Part shown: positions 1 to 8,942 of the stretch, in pieces
Layout: each line of letters begins with the position of its first letter
Position numbering within the stretch: position 1 is the first letter of the stretch
NCBI RefSeq assembly: GCF_020379485.1
Contig: NW_026014758.1
Coordinates: forward strand, 31,001-95,000
DNA from: Brassica napus
Lineage: Eukaryota; Streptophyta; Magnoliopsida; Brassicales; Brassicaceae
DNA: 64,000 bases
Reading direction: 5' to 3'
Made by a program: the position numbers and the translations under genes
Notes under the pieces: model-generated
Told to the model about the DNA's origin: nothing
The model's database searches: none
What the model saw: the letters and a program-made list of their open reading frames with translations, nothing else

Positions 1-406
1 GTAGATTTCCGTTGTTGTTTGCAAGGCGCAAGATGTTGATGTTTTCACTCGTTTTGTTTTTCATGGGTACCCGTTGACTCGTTTGTTTTATTTTCTGCTG
101 TGTTTATCTTTAAGGACTTTAGTCGAGTTCCCGACTTTGTAAAATAAATAAAATTATGTTTGTTTTAATAAAATCCCCGTGGAACGCTGATATTTGAGTT
201 TAGTCCGAACTTAACACAACTCTTGACCGAGGTACGGGTTGGCAAGCCTTAGGCCGAGGTTGAGAGGGACGGTACAGTGGTCGGACTGGTCGAGACTTTG
301 AATTTGTTTTGAAGTCTTAACTGGTACGACTGCGGTACTGTCAACCCTTGTAACGCTTCCGGGACGTTCCGGGTTGGTCCAGCGTAGGACGGCCCGGGGG
401 TGTTAC
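1..406 (-). repeat. LTR fragment, start of a 3' LTR (minus strand), cut by the window edge
   Basis: On the minus strand this begins TGTAACACCCCCGGGCC, a typical start of a plant Ty3/gypsy LTR, at position 406. It runs off the window at position 1. The opposite end of element A's other LTR (position 3688) reads TGAAAGGACCC on the plus strand, so both fragments fit one LTR type in minus orientation, but they cover different parts and cannot be aligned to each other. I infer this is the 3' LTR of element A. The A/T-rich stretch at 140-180 has several AATAAA-like words. No gene is visible here. Confidence 0.55.
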
Positions 407-483
407 AGTCGGGGGCATTCGTATTTCATAGTCAGAGGTGAAATTCTTGGATTTATGAAAGATGAACAACTGCGAAAGCATTT
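405..483 (+). pseudogene. 18S rRNA fragment (about 79 bp), non-functional
   Basis: From the AGTCGGGGGCATTCG word to GCGAAAGCATTT this matches the conserved middle of plant nuclear 18S rRNA, including the GAGGTGAAATTCTTGG stretch. The only difference I notice is GATGAAC where plants have GACGAAC. It is far too short to be functional. It lies exactly between the start of an LTR (406) and the broken end of element A's RNase H domain (484). It therefore looks like filler DNA captured when the missing part of element A was lost. The identification rests on remembered 18S sequence and is confident. Confidence 0.85.
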
Positions 484-2191
484 TCTGGTTGAGTAAAGAT
501 ATACTTCAAACTCTTATGATCCGTGAAGACTTGGACCTTGGCACCATAGAGTTAAGATCGCCGTATCTTCAACGCAAACACGACAGCAGCCATTTCTAAA
601 TCGTGTGTTGGATAGTTTCCTTTGTGTTTCCTCAGCTGTCTAGACGCATACGCGATCACTTTGCCTTGTTGCATCAGAACACACCCAAGTCCAACTTTGG
701 ATGCATCTGTGTAGACCACATATGGCTCGTTGTCCATTGGAAGAGCCAATACTGGAGTAGTGGTCAACATCTCCATGAGTTTGCTGAAACTCACTTCACA
801 GTTTTCTGTCCACACAAACTGAACATCTTTCCCAGTCAACTTTGTCAACGGCTGAGCCATGCTAGCAAATCCCTTAACAAAACGCCGGTAGTATCCAGCC
901 AGTCCGAGAAAACTCCTGATCTCCGTTGGGTTCCTTGGTCTTGGCCAGTCCACAATGGCTTTGATCTTTTCTGGGTCGACAGACACTCCCTTGTCCGACA
1001 CCACATGACCCAAGAAACCAATTTCTTTTTGCCAGAAACTGCATTTGCTAAGCTTGGCGTACAGCTTATGTTCCCGCAGTTTATCCAAAACCATTCTCAA
1101 GTGTTGCTCGTGATCTTTCTGATTCTTTGAGTAGATCAAGATGTCGTCTATGAAGACAATAACGAATTCATCCAGGTAGTCTCTAAAAACGTTATTCATC
1201 ATCTTCATAAACGCTGCAGGGGCGTTGGTCAGTCCGAAGGGCATGACCACGAACTCGTAGTGACCATATCTTGATCTGAAAGCTGTCTTACGGATATCCT
1301 CTTCAGCAATCGGAATCTGATGGTATCCCGAAGCTAAATCAATCTTTGAGAAACAAGTAGCACCTCGGAGTTGGTCCAATAACTCATCTATCCTTGGGAG
1401 AGGGTACTTGTTCTTCACTGTGACTCTGTTAATCCCCCTGTAGTCGATGCATAGTCTGAAGCTACCATCTTTCTTCATCACGAACAAGACTGGTGCACCC
1501 CAAGGCGAGCTGCTTGGTCGCACAAATCCTTTCTCCACCAACTCATCCAACTGTTTATTCAGTTCCGACATTTCAGCCGGAGCCATCCGATACGGAGCTT
1601 TTGAGATTGGTGTTGTACCCGGCTCAAGCTCAATCGTGAAAGGATCAGAACGGTCCGGTGGTAATCCTGTCAAGGATTCGAACACGTCATCATACTCCTT
1701 TACAATCGGAATCCCTTCCAATTCAGCATCAGGTCCGACTTCCACAGTCGTGATTGAAGCCAGATAGGCCTCACACCCTTTTTCCAGCATTTGTTCTGCT
1801 TGAAGTGCTGAAATGATCAGACTCCCATTGATCGGTCTGACCCCTTGATAGACAAGCTTTCCATTGCCGATTTCAAACTGAACTCGGCCACGATGACAAT
1901 CAAGATGTGCCTTGTATTTACTTAGCCAATCCATTCCAAGGATCACATCGTATGATTTCACTGGGCAAATGACCAAGTCGGCTGGCATGTTCACTCCCCC
2001 GATCATCACAGAGACGTTTCGGATTTTTCCTGAAGTGTACATGATCTGACCACCAGCCGCCCGAACCGGTCTTACTTCTTCTTCTTCTTTCTGAAATCCT
2101 CCAATTCCAATCATCTCGGGTTGCACAAAGCAGTGAGATGCACCGGAATCAAACAGAACATGGGCTGCCACTCCACCCATGACTAAGGTTC
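484..2191 (-). pseudogene. Element A protease-RT-RNase H (truncated pol)
   Basis: Pol part of a Ty3/gypsy polyprotein. Counting from the Met at 2180, an aspartic protease (retropepsin) active site [10 protein letters not shown] lies at residues 7-16. The reverse transcriptase spans about 195-380, with FIDD at 343-346 as the catalytic metal-binding pair. RNase H starts near residue 490 (YTDAS...GLG). The long open frame ends at 552 with a TAA where the sister element has a Tyr codon. RNase H homology ([13 protein letters not shown]) continues in frame to 484 and then breaks off against the 18S scrap. The true upstream boundary is probably a splice acceptor at 2192-2193, giving GTLVMGG before the protease. 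Integrase is absent. Confidence 0.85.
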
Positions 2192-2286
2192 CTATATATT
2201 CACCCGGAACACTAAGGACCTACTCTACAGACAAGCAATTTCACACAGAAATTCTTAAGGCAAAGGTGAGAGATAGGATGACTCAC
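2192..2286 (-). other. Putative 95-nt intron between gag and pol of element A
   Basis: On the minus strand gag reads ...ATC ACT G followed by GTGAGT, a consensus plant 5' splice site. The segment ends ATATATAG directly before GA ACC TTA GTC ATG, the lead-in to the protease. The segment is 95 nt, not a multiple of three, and gag and pol lie in different frames. Removing it joins them in one frame (Thr-Gly-Thr-Leu). Read through, gag ends at a stop at 2255. Element B has a matching 93-nt segment at 8850-8942 with different sequence but the same ends and the same junction residues. Splicing is inferred, with no RNA data. Confidence 0.6.
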
Positions 2287-3537
2287 CAGTGATCGTACGA
2301 GACGTGCTTGGGTCCGACGACTCATCTCCAATGGTGTACACCCGCGGCATGATGGCCTGCCTCTTCGCAGCCGGCTGAGGCCCATCACTCGGACGCTTCC
2401 CAGCAGATTGTGCGTCCTTTGGACACTGATTCTTGAAGTGTCCAGTTTCCCCGCAGTTGTAGCACACGCGTTCCCCAGTACTCCTGTTCTGGCTCTTCGG
2501 CCTTTGATCTTCTTCAGGACAATCCCGCACCTTGTGATCCATACTTCCACAACGGTGACAAGCTCCCATAGCAGCATGGCACACACCAGAGTGCATTTTC
2601 CCACAAGTCGAACACGCACTGCGACTGGTTGCATTCGGCTTGCTGGAAGAGCCAGACTTCACCACCTTTTGATTCTTCCCCGCATGCTTACCAGGATGGA
2701 CATGCGCCACTGAGCCAAACACTTTGGCTTCCTCACTGATTCCTGCTTCCTGCTCCGCGGCCTTTTCCACCAGTTCGGCCACGGTATCATAGTTGCGGAT
2801 CTTACAACGAGTTCGGAGATCAACCCTAAGTCCGCGCATGAATTTACGGACCAAGGATATCTCAGACTCTGCCTCATGCCCAGCATACTTCTTGAGGCTG
2901 TTGAACTCTACTTCATATTCCCTTACAGACATAGATCCCTGTTCCAGTCTGAGGAAGGCTCCCTCAAGTTGGTCAAATGCTTCCGGCGGAAAGTACTTCG
3001 CACGGAACTCGTCCTTAAAATTGGCCCAGGTGCACTTATCCTCACCAATCCGGGCAGAAACACCTCGCCACCAGGTGTGCGCATCACCGTCCAAGTAGTG
3101 GACAGCAATGTCCTTGTAAGCAAGAGGACAACGGATCGACTTAAAGTTCCGGCCTATCCTGTCAATCCATTGATCTGCTTCCACTGGTTTGGAACCACCC
3201 GAAAAGAACTTGGTTCCCAGTTTCTGCATGTGGTCCATGACCTTGAGATAAGACGGATTCCTAGCAACGTGTGCATCTTCTCCATCTTGACCACTTGCTC
3301 CGCCTCGTCCACAACAGGTGGAACCACTGGAGGTGCCATTATAGCCAGCACAGCTTCCAATCCAACAGCTCCAGCAGCAGCACCAGCGGCTGCAGCATTG
3401 TTCAAATTTGCTGCAATCTGAGCAGCATTCCGAGCCTCTTCCGTACCAGCTTCATTTCTGGCCACGTTGCTCGCAGACCCCTCACCAGTCTCATTCACAG
3501 TCCTTCTTGCGTTACGGTTACTTTTTGCCATCTGCAA
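2287..3537 (-). pseudogene. Element A gag (one frameshift)
   Basis: Capsid/nucleocapsid protein of a Ty3/gypsy element. The start at 3537 opens an Ala/Asn-rich N-terminal segment. A frameshift near 3240-3260 moves the reading to the frame that carries the capsid domain (LGTKFFSGG..., then the WRGVSARIG and FKDEFRAKYFP region, typical Retrotrans_gag). The C-terminus has three zinc knuckles: CSTCGKMHSGVC, CHRCGSMDHKVRDC and CYNCGETGHFKNQC. The last two are classic CX2CX4HX4C. The gag end at 2287 is chosen because the putative splice donor lies there; the unspliced frame stops at 2255. It is homologous throughout to element B gag. Confidence 0.85.
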
Positions 3538-3673
3538 TCAGATCACAGGCAAGTTAGTCAAAACTAACTTGGGATCAGGACACGGAACATAGAATTTACC
3601 ACGAGACGTCAGGCTTGGAAGGATGGTTTGCCCCAATAACCCACTATACTTAGATTGTCCTAGAACCGACTCC

Positions 3674-3685
3674 GCTCTGATACCA
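3674..3685 (-). promoter_or_regulatory. Primer-binding site of element A (initiator-Met type)
   Basis: The minus strand reads TGGTATCAGAGC, the usual primer-binding site complementary to the 3' end of plant initiator tRNA-Met. Two bases separate it from the LTR end at 3688. It fixes the orientation of element A and the 3' end of its 5' LTR. Confidence 0.85.
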
Positions 3686-3687
3686 CT

Positions 3688-5250
3688 TGAAAGGACCCGA
3701 CCCATTTTTTTGTACCATCAGTACGAGTCTGGCTCGACTTCCTCGATCAGACTTGGGCCGTTTTCCTAATTTTCTTTACTTAGAATTATTTCCGAGTTTT
3801 AGTTCGTTTTCAGACAATCAAGCAAGCATAATAAGATTTGAATAGATTAACTGAGGTTCGAGTTAACAAGTGAGTTTGCTATAAACTATTACAAGTTAAA
3901 CCCGTCCTACATCTACCCAAATCCCCCATCCTTCCTTCCTGCCTTAGTCCCGCGGTCAAGCTATGTCCTTACCCTTACGGGTCTGGTCCTGATCTGCATC
4001 CAAAACAAGGAGGCATAAGCAACAGTTTGCTTAGTGATGCGGTCATCCGGTCTCACTCAACCATGTAAAGCAATCGAGTCAATCAATCAGTAAAAGGACA
4101 TGCTTATCATCAGTCAGTTACTTAGCCGACCCAATCGTCCCAAGCCAACGTGCCATCAGATTCAGACAAGCCCTAGCAGGCCATTATTGCTCTAGGCGCA
4201 TGATCTGATCCAGATGCGTCGATGGAAGGAACCGACTGTTCGGACCAAGCCAGAACTTAGCAGAAAATTCGAATTAGACAAGCAATCAGTACATAGAACA
4301 TTCCTATCATTCAGACTACGATTCAGTACGATAGGCTACGGTCACGCACTCACCTTTGTCTTAGAGTCGGTATGTTCTGTTTGATTCGGTCTCTTCTGAC
4401 ACCTCTTGAGCGGTTTCCGTCGGATCTTCAAACGTTCAGACAGTCGGAATCACCCCACAGACGATCGTTCTTGACTCGGACTTGATCAATCCAGCCAAAT
4501 ATCAAAAGTTCTCTCTTAATCGGACTTTTCTCTCTCTGAGTTCTTCTCTGGTTCTTTCTTTCTGTTTCCCGTACAGAAATGGCGAAATAAGACCAATGAG
4601 ACAATTAAAATGGGCAGTTGGGCGGTTTAGGCCCGAGGAACTGCAAAGATAACCGTTCCCGCTTATTTTCCACGCGGCTCTTTGTCCGTAACCGCCACCC
4701 CGCGCTCTAAAGCATGTCAGGGTGAGTTTTTCCCCTTTTCGGACCTTAACTGTTCCCGCCAGTTTTTACTTAGACGAAACTCGAGCTGAAGCTGACTGAT
4801 GCAGTCGACAACTCTAACCGCCTTGTCCGAATCAGACCAATACTACTGAATCAGCTCATCTCAGCTTAGCCGACAGTCTTAACTGCCTTGTCTGATTTCC
4901 GAAAATCTATGTCTAGCCGACCAGCTCAACCGTCATGTCCGAATCCGACAACACTTGTCCGGATCCGACCATTGCTGTCCAAAAATACCGCTTTGCCTGG
5001 ATTTTCATCGAACAGGCCGAACACTACTGAGTTCCGCAAATCGAACGGCCTGGTCCAATAACCCGAGCGTAAGACCGACTGATGGAGCTTTGTTGGCTCA
5101 AAAACAGATCAGATCCTAGCTTTATTCGGGTACATGGTTCCGCTCCATCCACTACTAATCAGACTTCCGAACCAAGAACTCCCATCCACCCACGGTAAGT
5201 CCTTACAACTTTGGCCAGCTCTTTCAAGCATCATCAAACCCATTCAGTAC
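3688..5250 (-). repeat. 5' LTR of element A (upstream end unresolved)
   Basis: Starts TGAAAGGACCCG on the plus strand (the LTR 3' end on the minus strand), next to the primer-binding site. The remainder is gene-free and rich in CCGA/TCGG words. The expected TGTAACACC start is not found before element B's LTR at 5330, so the LTR is probably cut there. On the minus strand, CAAAG followed by GTGAGT (donor at 4353) and TTGGATGCAG (acceptor ending at 3994) could bound a 360-nt leader intron, which is a weak inference. Confidence 0.55.
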
Positions 5251-5331
5251 GTTCCAACAGTCCGGCCAGTCAGTCCTCAGATCATCCTATCATCGATCTT
5301 CAGAACACGGTTCCAACAGTCCGGCCAGTCA
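5251..5331 (+). repeat. Junction duplication of a 22-bp word between elements A and B
   Basis: GTTCCAACAGTCCGGCCAGTCA occurs at 5251-5272 and again at 5310-5331, immediately before homology to the B-family LTR starts (CAAACCCAATCAG at 5330 matches 12851). This looks like a short duplication made during repair or template switching at the breakpoint where the start of the B-type LTR was lost. Confidence 0.6.
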
Positions 5332-5451
5332 AACCCAATCAGAAAGGGCGAAGGGATGCAAGTGGCCGAAAGGGGACAACCCTTGGCCGATGGTGCCAAT
5401 TCGCTAGCAAGTCATGCCTGTTCGTGGGGCAAGACTTACCCCCTCGTTTTC

Positions 5452-5459
5452 TATAAATA
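5452..5459 (+). promoter_or_regulatory. LTR TATA box (TATAAATA)
   Basis: A perfect TATAAATA in CGTTTTCTATAAATATGGGG. The same box is at 12973-12980 in the 3' LTR of element B. In the solo LTR it has changed to TATAAGTA (29975-29982). Transcription would start about 30 bp downstream. The first ATG after that point is the small-gene start at 5628. Confidence 0.75.
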
Positions 5460-5627
5460 TGGGGGCTCTCTGGTCGATTTCATTATCCAATTCCAGAGTA
5501 AAATACTCAGAGAAACCGTAGAGAGAAAAAAAGAGAGAAAGAGAGAGTTCCGGCCAAGAGAAAGGCCGATTGTGGTGGTGTTGTGTTCCGGCGACTCTGA
5601 TCGTTTGAGAACTAACTCCGGTCAAGA

Positions 5628-6671
5628 ATGGGAGATCAAGACAAGGAGAAGAGCATGGAGAACCCAGACGTGTTTCACAAGGTATGTGATGGGCCGTGGC
5701 TCCATCAGACCGAATGGACGGTCCATGCGACCGCACCGCGGCTCTGCTCGGTTCCTAAGTCCCATCCGGCTCTCCTTATCTGTTTCAATTCGTTTCTCTT
5801 CTCTTCTCTCTGGTTAAACACGAAAGGTTGTGTTGGTTGAGTCCAAGGGATACATCCCTAGGCTTTGGCCAAACCGCTAGCCTAGACACGGGTCGGTTAG
5901 TGGGATGATCCGATCGCACCAAGACTGGGCGGTTAGGACGAACGGTTGGGAATGTCCCAAAGGGCACGAGTTGTCAAGAGTCACGAGTGTCCAAGAGGCA
6001 TGAATGGCCAAAGGGTACATGTTCCAAAACGGTGTATTTCGGGACAGGTTAGGACCGATCCTTATGGATCAGCCTATGGCTTGTCTAGTCAAGACAAGGT
6101 CACGGTTTATCTAAGCCATGGTACAGTCGCAAGGTCTGACCGGTTGCTAAGCCTTCCGGATTAGGCTTGAGGCTTACTCGGCCGATTGGATCCAGGCCTA
6201 AGGCCGGATCAGGTAAGGGAGTCCGTTGGGCCATCGAGCCAGACTCCATTGGCCGGTCGCACCTAGATTCTATCCGGTTAGACGGATTGGTCTTTGGGGA
6301 CGATCGGGATCTGTTCGTGTGTTATGTTATCTATTCTGGACTATCTATCTGATTCTAAGTCAAGGGGTGGTTGGTTGAATGACTTAGGATACGGTAGGTA
6401 GGTTCATATGATTATGTTGACTAAGGTTTATCTAAGTTTTAGGAACCAAGCCAAGCATTGTAGAATCAATCCGTTCAATTCGCGTATATGATTAATGCTT
6501 ATCTGGTTGTGGTTTCAGGATCTAAGGATGGTTCTGGTCAAGCCAAGGAGCCGTGAAGGCTCGGTCAGTGAGAGGCTGTGTAACGTGTGGTTAGATGATA
6601 CTAGGGATGAACTAGTGATTGTCTATGAGACTGTTAAGAAGTTGTGTATTGAATCTCATGTTTCTAAGTAA
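5628..6671 (+). CDS. Putative small spliced gene carried inside the LTR (68 aa, two exons)
   Basis: Unrecognised protein. Exon 1 is 5628-5681 (18 codons, starting MGDQDKEKSMENPD) and ends CACAAG before the donor GTATGT. Exon 2 is 6519-6671, after the acceptor TGGTTTCAG, and holds 50 codons plus TAA (ending SHVSK). The intron is 837 nt, phase 0. The start has A at -3 and G at +4 and is the first ATG downstream of the TATA box; AATAAA follows at 6751. The predicted product is small and charged, with no signal peptide or membrane segment; exon 2 carries a W-L-D-D core and a V-K-K-L-C helix-like stretch. Unspliced, the frame would stop after 70 codons. The whole TATA-to-polyA unit lies within one LTR. 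The solo LTR copy is also open; the 3' LTR copy of element B is frameshifted. Most differences among copies change residues, so selection is unproven. It could instead be a leader intron with a uORF. Confidence 0.45.
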
Positions 6672-6843
6672 TACAAAGTTTATACATTGTTATTCCGCTG
6701 TGCAATCTGTTCCTTTGTTTATGAACCTCATATTCGAATATGACTTAGCAAATAAAAGACTTAAAATGGATCAAACAAGCAAAGAAATTAATAAGTAAGC
6801 ATTCGTATCCAGTTGGGTCAAGAGACCAGGAACGGGTCTTACA

Positions 6844-7236
6844 CAAGCATTGTGGAATCGATCCGTTATATTCTCGGTTATGATTAATGCTTATCTGGTT
6901 GTGGTTTCAGGAACTAAGGATGGTTCTGGTCAAGCCAAGGAGCCGTGAAGGCTCGGTCAGTGAGAGGCTGTGTAACGTGTGGTTAGATGATGCTAGGGAT
7001 GAACTAGTGATTGTCTATGAGACTGTTAAGAAGTTGTGTATTGAATCTCATGTTTCTAAGTAATACAAAGTTTATACATTGTTATTCCGCTGTGCAATCT
7101 GTTCCTTTGTTTATGAACCTCATATTCGAATATGACTTAGTAAATAAAAGTCTTAAAATGGATCAAACAAGCAAAGAAATTAATAAGTAAGCCTGCGGAC
7201 TCCATAAGGTCGAGAGGCCAGGGTTCGGGTCTTACA
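6844..7236 (+). repeat. Residual 5' LTR of element B (last 393 bp)
   Basis: Begins abruptly at CAAGCATTGTGG, directly after another LTR's terminal CTTACA (6843). It repeats the preceding about 390 bp, and ends GGGTTCGGGTCTTACA like the 3' LTR of element B at 14416. It repeats exon 2 of the LTR small gene (6911-7063, with its own TTTCAG acceptor, open and ending TAA) and the polyA signal (7143-7148). The primer-binding site follows four bases later, so this is the LTR end element B actually uses. Confidence 0.8.
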
Positions 7237-7239
7237 AGT

Positions 7240-7251
7240 TGGTATCAGAGC
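7240..7251 (+). promoter_or_regulatory. Primer-binding site of element B (initiator-Met type)
   Basis: TGGTATCAGAGC, three bases after the LTR terminal CA at 7236. This fixes the orientation and the end of the 5' LTR. A short CA run (about 7283-7297) lies just downstream, then the untranslated leader to the gag start at 7475. Confidence 0.9.
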
Positions 7252-7474
7252 ATGCTTGATTCTAGGATAGTTGGGTTATGCAGTCCACACACACACACGC
7301 AGCCAGCTGATTAGGTCTCACAGTGAGGTTTGATTGCTTAGTCTAGGGATTGTTTTGTTCTGTTTATGTTAGTGTGTTTCGTACTAACATTGTCTGAATC
7401 CTTAGGCTGGAAAAAGCAAGTCGGGAAAGTCCCGAAGGAGTAAGAAAACAGCCGGTCAGTCTAGTCAAGTTGCC

Positions 7475-8849
7475 ATGGACGGGACCAATCTATCCGGATT
7501 GCAAACCGATCCGGCCGCGGCTGACACTAGAGACGTGTTGCCAACTGATCAGGCTAACCTTTCGGGGACGCAACAGGATGGTCAGAAACATCGGGAGAGT
7601 GATGAGAAGTGGAATCTTCGAACGCTAACCGTGATCGTGACCAGCATGAGAGAGTGGCCGATGGAACGGCTAATGTGCCCGCAACACTGTCCAAAGAGGA
7701 CTTGTTAGAGGCCATGAAGGTAATGGGGACTCAGGTGGCGGCTATGGCTCAACTGTTCAGCCACTAGTGAACTCCTCGGTTGGCAAGGCTACGCCTGTGG
7801 CTACGACCACCCCCAACACTAATGGTCCAGTTGTGGAAACGGTTGAGGTGATCGAGATCGATCCACCAGAAAAGTCTGAAAAGAAGGTGGACTATCTGAG
7901 TCTGCTTCAACATTTATCCAGGTTGGGTACGAAGCATTTCTCCGGTAGCACCGACCCTATTGTGGCAGACGAGTGGAGGAGTAGGCTGGTCCAAAATTTC
8001 AATACACTCGCTGTCCAGAGGATTACAGACGAGACATTGCAGTTCACTTCCTGGAAGGGGACGCGCATAATTGGTGGCTTGCAGTGGACAAGCGCACCAA
8101 TGTGAGTTTGGAAAGTTTTGGGGACTTTGAAGTTGAGTTCAACCGCAAATACTTCCCTGCTGAGGCTTGGGATCGTCTAGAAGTTCAGTTTCTAGATTTG
8201 GCCCAATGCCGCAGGACCGTACGAGAGTACGAAGAAGAGTTCAACCAGCTCAGACGGTTTGTTGGAAGAGAGCTGGAGCACGAGGCAGTCCAGGTCCGTA
8301 GGTTCATCCGAGGCCTAAGGCCAGAACTGTAGACCCATTGCTCGATCCGCACTTTCAACACCGTCAGAGAACTGGTGGAACGGGTGGCTATGCTAGAGAC
8401 TAACTTCGCTGAAGAAGCTAAGCTTAAGGCTAAGTCACAATCTGGCCCGTCGGGTAAGACAAATGATAAAAAGAGGAAGTGGGACCAGGTGGACGGAGGT
8501 AAGACCTCTGGTGGCCGACCTACATGTCCCAAGTGTGGAAAGAATCATCCCGGTGAGTGCTGGAAGGCCATGGGGGCTTGTGTGCGATGTGGCAGCATGG
8601 ATCACACGATCCAAAACTGCACTCGACCAAACCGATTCTCAGACCAGTCCAGTGGCAGCGGCTCCGTGACTTGCTTTCTATGTGGCAAGACTGGACACTA
8701 CAAGTCGGACTGTCCTAAGCTACAAGGAGGACAAGGGAAGGGCCGTGGAGACACAGGCAAGTCGACCCAGAGTAGGTCGACCACAACACCAAGGGTGTAT
8801 GAGCTGTCCCGGGACGACGGTGCTTCTGGATCGTTTGATTCGATCTCTG
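7475..8849 (+). pseudogene. Element B gag (several frameshifts and one stop)
   Basis: The start at 7475 (MDGTNLSG) opens an N-terminal segment that loses frame before 7700. A stretch around 7690-7765 reads LSKEDLLEAMKVMGTQVAAM in another frame, the segment from 7767 in a third, and the capsid C-terminal part resumes at 8084. A TAG at 8330-8332 interrupts LRPEL. The nucleocapsid part (from 8375) holds knuckles CPKCGKNHPGEC, CVRCGSMDHTIQNC and CFLCGKTGHYKSDC. The end at 8849 is set by the putative splice donor; read through, gag stops at 8858-8860. It matches element A gag from end to end. Confidence 0.85.
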
Positions 8850-8942
8850 GTAATTCCTAAATTTTTCTTTTTACATTCAAGTAGAAAATGCTTGGTATGG
8901 AACCTAGAATGTCTAGGGGATTCTGATGGGGGTCTCTGTTAG
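8850..8942 (+). other. Putative 93-nt intron between gag and pol of element B
   Basis: Gag reads ATC TCT G before GTAATT; the segment ends TCTCTGTTAG directly before GA ACC CTC ATG and the protease. A TAA at 8858 inside it ends gag if it is kept. Removal gives Ser-Gly-Thr-Leu, the same phase-1 junction seen in element A, where the segment is 95 nt and has different internal sequence. A T-rich stretch (8861-8876) lies in the first half. The shared position and phase despite length and sequence change argue for a real intron. Confidence 0.6.

Larger units (their letters stand above)
484..5250 (-). mobile_element. Element A: truncated Tekay/Del-like Ty3/gypsy retrotransposon
   Basis: Minus-strand order is LTR (from about 5250 to 3688), primer-binding site, gag, short intron-like segment, protease, reverse transcriptase and the first half of RNase H. 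The element then stops at 484, where an 18S rDNA scrap and an LTR start replace the rest of RNase H, the integrase and the polypurine tract. Gag carries one frameshift and pol one nonsense codon, so the copy is dead. The RT region, with the [16 protein letters not shown] motif, is of the chromovirus (Tekay/Del) type. The upstream LTR limit is unclear because element B's LTR begins at 5330. Confidence 0.8.
5330..6843 (+). repeat. B-family LTR, 5'-truncated (subfamily 1)
   Basis: Aligns with the 3' LTR of element B from 12851 onward and with the solo LTR at 29376-31212. About 476 bp of the LTR start are missing. Its last 45 bp (GCATTCGTATCCAGTTGG ... GGTCTTACA, ending at 6843) match the solo LTR ending, not that of element B. 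It is followed directly by a second, B-type LTR end. Inside are a TATA box at 5452-5459, the small spliced reading frame (5628-6671) and AATAAA at 6751. Confidence 0.8.

Noticed and set aside
405..483. A functional rRNA gene
   Set aside because: Only about 79 bp of 18S, with no flanking rDNA.
5134..5817. A 227-codon frame at the start of the B-type LTR
   Set aside because: It crosses the A/B junction and the TATA box, and is not kept in the other LTR copies over its length; the conserved item is the small spliced frame from 5628.
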